Source: Cellulomonas wangleii (lineage in GTDB: Bacteria > Actinomycetota > Actinomycetes > Actinomycetales > Cellulomonadaceae). Taken from it: 64,000 bases of DNA. Each line of letters starts with the position of its first letter. Positions within the stretch are counted from its first letter, which is position 1. Both the position numbers and the translations under genes were made by a program. Shown piece by piece: positions 61,579-64,000 of this stretch. Location: NCBI RefSeq assembly GCF_018388445.1, contig NZ_CP074405.1, positions 1,240,001-1,304,000 on the forward strand, given 5' to 3'. Below the pieces are notes generated by a model. That model saw nothing but the letters and a program-made list of their open reading frames with translations, was not told the DNA's origin and did not search any database.

Positions 61579-62678
61579 GGCGCCGGCACCTGGTCGCGGC
61601 CCCGCTGTGCCTGCTGCTGGTCGCGGCAGCGCCGACACCGCCGGGGCCCATCAGCCTCGGCGACCTGCCCGCCGTCACGGCGAAGGTGCGCGAGAAGTCC
61701 GTGCGGGTCGGTGACCCGGAGAGGTTCCGCTTCTCCGTGGACGACTACAGCGGTCCCTACCTGCGCGTCACCCCTCTGGCGACGCGGGCGGAGGAGGACG
61801 GGGAGACGGTCCTGTCGCTCGCGACCGACCTCCTGTTCGCGGGCGACGACGCGTCGCTCTCCGACGCCGCGCGGGCGGAGATCGGCCGCCTGGTGTCCGA
61901 CGTGCCCGACGGCGGCGAGGTCGCCGTCGAGGGGCACACCGACTCCGTCGGCACGCCGGAGCGCAACCAGGCGCTGTCGGAGAGCCGTGCCGCGGCCGTC
62001 GCCGACGCCGTGCGCACCGCGCGCCCCGACCTCGCACTGACGGTCGTCGGGTACGGCGAGGCGCGCCCCGAGGTCGAGGAGGGCGGCGACGACGCCCCCG
62101 AGCAGCGCGCGACCAACCGGCGCGTCGAGCTGCGGTACCGGTCGGTCGCCGGCGCCACGTCGACGCCCACGCCCGAGCCCGTGCACGCGGCGCCGCCGCG
62201 ACCCGCGACGTCGCCCCACGTCCTGCCGCTGCCGACGGACGCCGTCACGAGCGACGAGGTCCGCTTCCCGGCCGTCACGGTCGCAGGTGCCGAGGTCGTC
62301 GTCGGCGTCGAGGAGCTGGTCGTGCGTGGTGCCGTCACGCAGCTGTCGCTCATCGTCCGGCTCGAGGGCGCCGAACGCCACGTCGAGGACATGCCTGACC
62401 TGCACGAGGCCCTCGACGAGGGCTCGCGGAGCCGCGGCGTCGCGTGGGACCCCGTCCTGGTCGACCGCGAGGGGCTGCTGCGGTACGGCGAGGTCCGCGT
62501 CCGGCGGCTCGCGGACCAGTGGGCGGGGGAGGGGCAGCAGGTCGGGACGCGGTTGTCCGCCCCGCGGCGGTTCACGATCACCTACCCGCGGCTGGTGGGC
62601 GATCCCTCCGAGGTGGACGTGCTGCTGGGCGACGGGCTGCCCGTCATCACCGGGGTCGACGTGGAGGTGGAGCGATGA
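61575..62678 (+). CDS. exported OmpA-domain protein
   Basis: 367 residues. Signal peptide (RRRHLVAAPLCLLLVAAAPTPP). The OmpA/MotB-type domain is at about residues 85-195 with VAVEGHTDSVGTPERNQALS (peptidoglycan-contact Asp and Arg region; H121 in GHTD) and EQRATNRRVEL. A Pro/Thr linker leads to a second domain of about 140 residues (PAVTVAGAEVVVGVEELVVR to VDVEVER) unlike other OmpA proteins known to me. In Gram-positives such domains hold proteins to the wall. Coupled by overlap to both lipoprotein genes. Confidence 0.85.
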   Translation: MRRRHLVAAPLCLLLVAAAPTPPGPISLGDLPAVTAKVREKSVRVGDPERFRFSVDDYSGPYLRVTPLATRAEEDGETVLSLATDLLFAGDDASLSDAARAEIGRLVSDVPDGGEVAVEGHTDSVGTPERNQALSESRAAAVADAVRTARPDLALTVVGYGEARPEVEEGGDDAPEQRATNRRVELRYRSVAGATSTPTPEPVHAAPPRPATSPHVLPLPTDAVTSDEVRFPAVTVAGAEVVVGVEELVVRGAVTQLSLIVRLEGAERHVEDMPDLHEALDEGSRSRGVAWDPVLVDREGLLRYGEVRVRRLADQWAGEGQQVGTRLSAPRRFTITYPRLVGDPSEVDVLLGDGLPVITGVDVEVER

Positions 62679-63196
62679 GCCGCGGGGGCGGGATCGTGGG
62701 TCTCGTCGCCGCGCTGGTGCTCGTCGCCGGGTGCACCGGCGCCGAGCGCGCCGAGCCGGCCGCGCCGGTGGCGTTCGACGGGGAGGTCGTCACCGCGGAC
62801 GACGGCGGCGGGGTCGCCGAGCTCACGGTGCCGGGGTCGGGCCGCTACCCGGGTCGCACGCGGATCGCCGTGCAGGCGCTCGTCGTCGACGGACCGGTGA
62901 TGGAGCTGCGTGTCGCGTTCACGCCGCTCGGCGGCGCGGGCGCCGACCCGGACGAGCGGGTCCCGCTGGACGCCATGCTCGACCGCGAGCCGCTGGTCGG
63001 CGACGTCACGTCGCTGGTGCAGCACGAGGTGCTGGACGACTGGCACACGGACGTGGTGCGGGCCGAGACCGTGGAGGGCCGGCCCGTGCTGTACCAGGCG
63101 TGGTTCGCCGCGCCCGAGGTGCGCGTCGAGTCGCTCGACGTCGTCATGGCGCCCGAGGGTCCGACGTTCCGGGACGTGCCCGTCACCTACCGCTGA
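62675..63196 (+). CDS. lipoprotein, paralogue of the gene at 61090
   Basis: 173 residues. Lipobox VAGC with C20. Mature part ELTVPGSGRYPGRTRIAVQA, DGPVMELRVAFTPLGG, VLYQAWFAAPE. About the same length and motif order as the lipoprotein at 61090. ATG overlaps the OmpA stop (ATGA) and GGAGGTGGAG precedes it. Expected on the outer face of the membrane together with the OmpA-domain protein. Confidence 0.75.
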   Translation: MSRGGGIVGLVAALVLVAGCTGAERAEPAAPVAFDGEVVTADDGGGVAELTVPGSGRYPGRTRIAVQALVVDGPVMELRVAFTPLGGAGADPDERVPLDAMLDREPLVGDVTSLVQHEVLDDWHTDVVRAETVEGRPVLYQAWFAAPEVRVESLDVVMAPEGPTFRDVPVTYR

Positions 63197-63202
63197 CGGG
63201 GC

Positions 63203-63853
63203 TCAGTCCTGGACGTCGACGACGACCCGGACGGGGTCCTGCAGGACCGTGACGCGGAACGGCCGCAGCCCGTCGTCGACGCCGACGAACGACTGGGTCA
63301 TGCCCTCGAAGGTCAGCGGGCGCACGACCTGCTCGATGTCGCCGTCGTCGGGGCGCACGTCGCCGGCGTGCTCCTGCGGGCCGCCGTCGACCGGGTAGGT
63401 GGTCCCGATCAGCCAGACCTGCAGGACCGCGTCCCCGTCGACCTGGCGGACCTCGCCGCTCGGGTCCTCGACGGCCTGGTCGACCCAGCCGACGCGGTAG
63501 CCGGGCGTGCCCTCGCCGCCCGTGAGCTCGTACACGACGCGGTCGTACCCGGGGTGCTCGCCGACGCGGACCTGCGTCACGACGTAGCCGGCGGCGTCTC
63601 CGTCCTGGGTCAGCTCCGTGCCGGGGGGCGCGAAGGCCGCCTCGGCGGGCACGGCGGGCTGGGCGGTCGGCGACGGCGCGGTGGTCGGCGCGGTGGTCGA
63701 CGTGGGTGCCGGTGCGGTGCCGGCGCTCGGCGTGACCGTCACGGACGGCGGCGCCGCGGAGGGCGCGGGCTCGACGTCGCGGGCGCACGCGGTCAGCGTC
63801 ACGAGCGTCGCGACGGCGGTGGCGACGACCAGGCGGCGGGCCGGTGCGGCCAT
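63203..63853 (-). CDS. lipoprotein with AMIN-like domain
   Basis: 216 residues. Lipobox LTAC with C23, then a roughly 60-residue Pro/Ser/Thr tether. The domain (GYVVTQVRVGEHPGYDRVVY, YELTGGEGTPGYRVGWV, LTFEGMTQSFVGVDDGLRPF and the end RVTVLQDPVRVVVDVQD) matches the AMIN-like domain of actinobacterial exported proteins, which in AMIN relatives contacts peptidoglycan. GAGGAG precedes ATG 63853. It converges with the lipoprotein-OmpA operon (6-bp gap), and both probably act at the cell wall. Confidence 0.8.
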   Translation of the reverse strand: MAAPARRLVVATAVATLVTLTACARDVEPAPSAAPPSVTVTPSAGTAPAPTSTTAPTTAPSPTAQPAVPAEAAFAPPGTELTQDGDAAGYVVTQVRVGEHPGYDRVVYELTGGEGTPGYRVGWVDQAVEDPSGEVRQVDGDAVLQVWLIGTTYPVDGGPQEHAGDVRPDDGDIEQVVRPLTFEGMTQSFVGVDDGLRPFRVTVLQDPVRVVVDVQD

Positions 63854-64000
63854 GATTGCTCCTCGTCGTGGTGGGCCGTGGGTTGTCCTCACCGTAGGAC
63901 GGGGCCGTGCGGCAACGCCCAGGAGCAGGTCAGGACACGCCGACGGCCGTCGTGCGTCCATGAAGCGGACACGTGAACCAGCATGTGAGACGGACGGAGA
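63854..64000. other. upstream region of the AMIN-like gene, end of window
   Basis: 147 bp. No gene is supported. An ATG at 63960 opens a plus-strand frame to the window edge, but it has no ribosome site and is too short to judge. Confidence 0.4.

Overview
The window is very GC-rich (GC-heavy third codon positions, many GTG starts, actinobacterial TAnnnT -10 boxes). It looks like the chromosome of an actinomycete of the Micrococcales, most likely Cellulomonas or a close relative. This rests on gene content only: a GlgE-type glucan pathway, actinobacterial synteny around ligA-gatCAB, LacI-controlled glycosidases with ATPase-less sugar importers, and a type III PKS cluster. The organism name is an inference. 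No rRNA, tRNA, CRISPR array, insertion sequence or phage gene was seen.

Layout. (1) 1-2734: 3' part of a GH36 alpha-galactosidase and a ROK regulator. (2) 2746-14761: alpha-glucan metabolism. The operon glgE-treS-maltokinase (minus strand, overlapping stop/start codons) turns trehalose or maltose into maltose-1-phosphate and then alpha-1,4-glucan. glgX (debranching) lies nearby, with an FAD dehydrogenase between. A full-length glycogen-phosphorylase homologue is divergent from glgE, but its active-site motifs, including the PLP lysine, are lost. (3) 14865-34745: a conserved actinobacterial housekeeping block: etfB-etfA, cysteine desulfurase, mnmA, a MetE-like protein, ligA, a double-GNAT protein and gatC-gatA-gatB. 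It is interrupted at 21208-26824 by accessory genes: membrane proteins, a three-gene operon of single-pass exported proteins, and a TetR-controlled divergent unit. (4) 34882-39488: a GNAT, a hydroxyacid dehydrogenase, a photolyase and a POT-family peptide transporter. (5) 39539-46296: a LacI regulator, its palindromic operator, a CUT1 sugar ABC importer and a GH3 glycosidase. (6) 46435-51528: two different dihydroxyacid dehydratase genes (ilvD) flanking a lipoprotein gene and an unknown gene, followed by a decayed copy of an ilvD 3' end. (7) 51809-56760: a second CUT1 importer with a GH13 alpha-glucosidase. (8) 56824-60993: a PPOX-fold protein, then a type III PKS / membrane methyltransferase / FAD oxidoreductase operon divergent from a UbiA prenyltransferase, resembling alkylresorcinol-derived prenylated hydroquinone clusters. 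(9) 61090-63853: a lipoprotein-OmpA-lipoprotein operon and a convergent AMIN-like lipoprotein.

Two themes cut across the window. Many genes start 6-8 nt after a -10-like hexamer (TAGACT, TAGTCT, TACCGT and others), which suggests leaderless mRNAs and fixes several start codons. Neither sugar importer has its own ATPase, so both probably share an MsiK-type ATPase encoded elsewhere. The most unusual items are the degenerate phosphorylase, the paralogous lipoproteins around an OmpA-domain protein, the ilvD remnant, and the uncharacterised membrane operon placed inside the housekeeping block.
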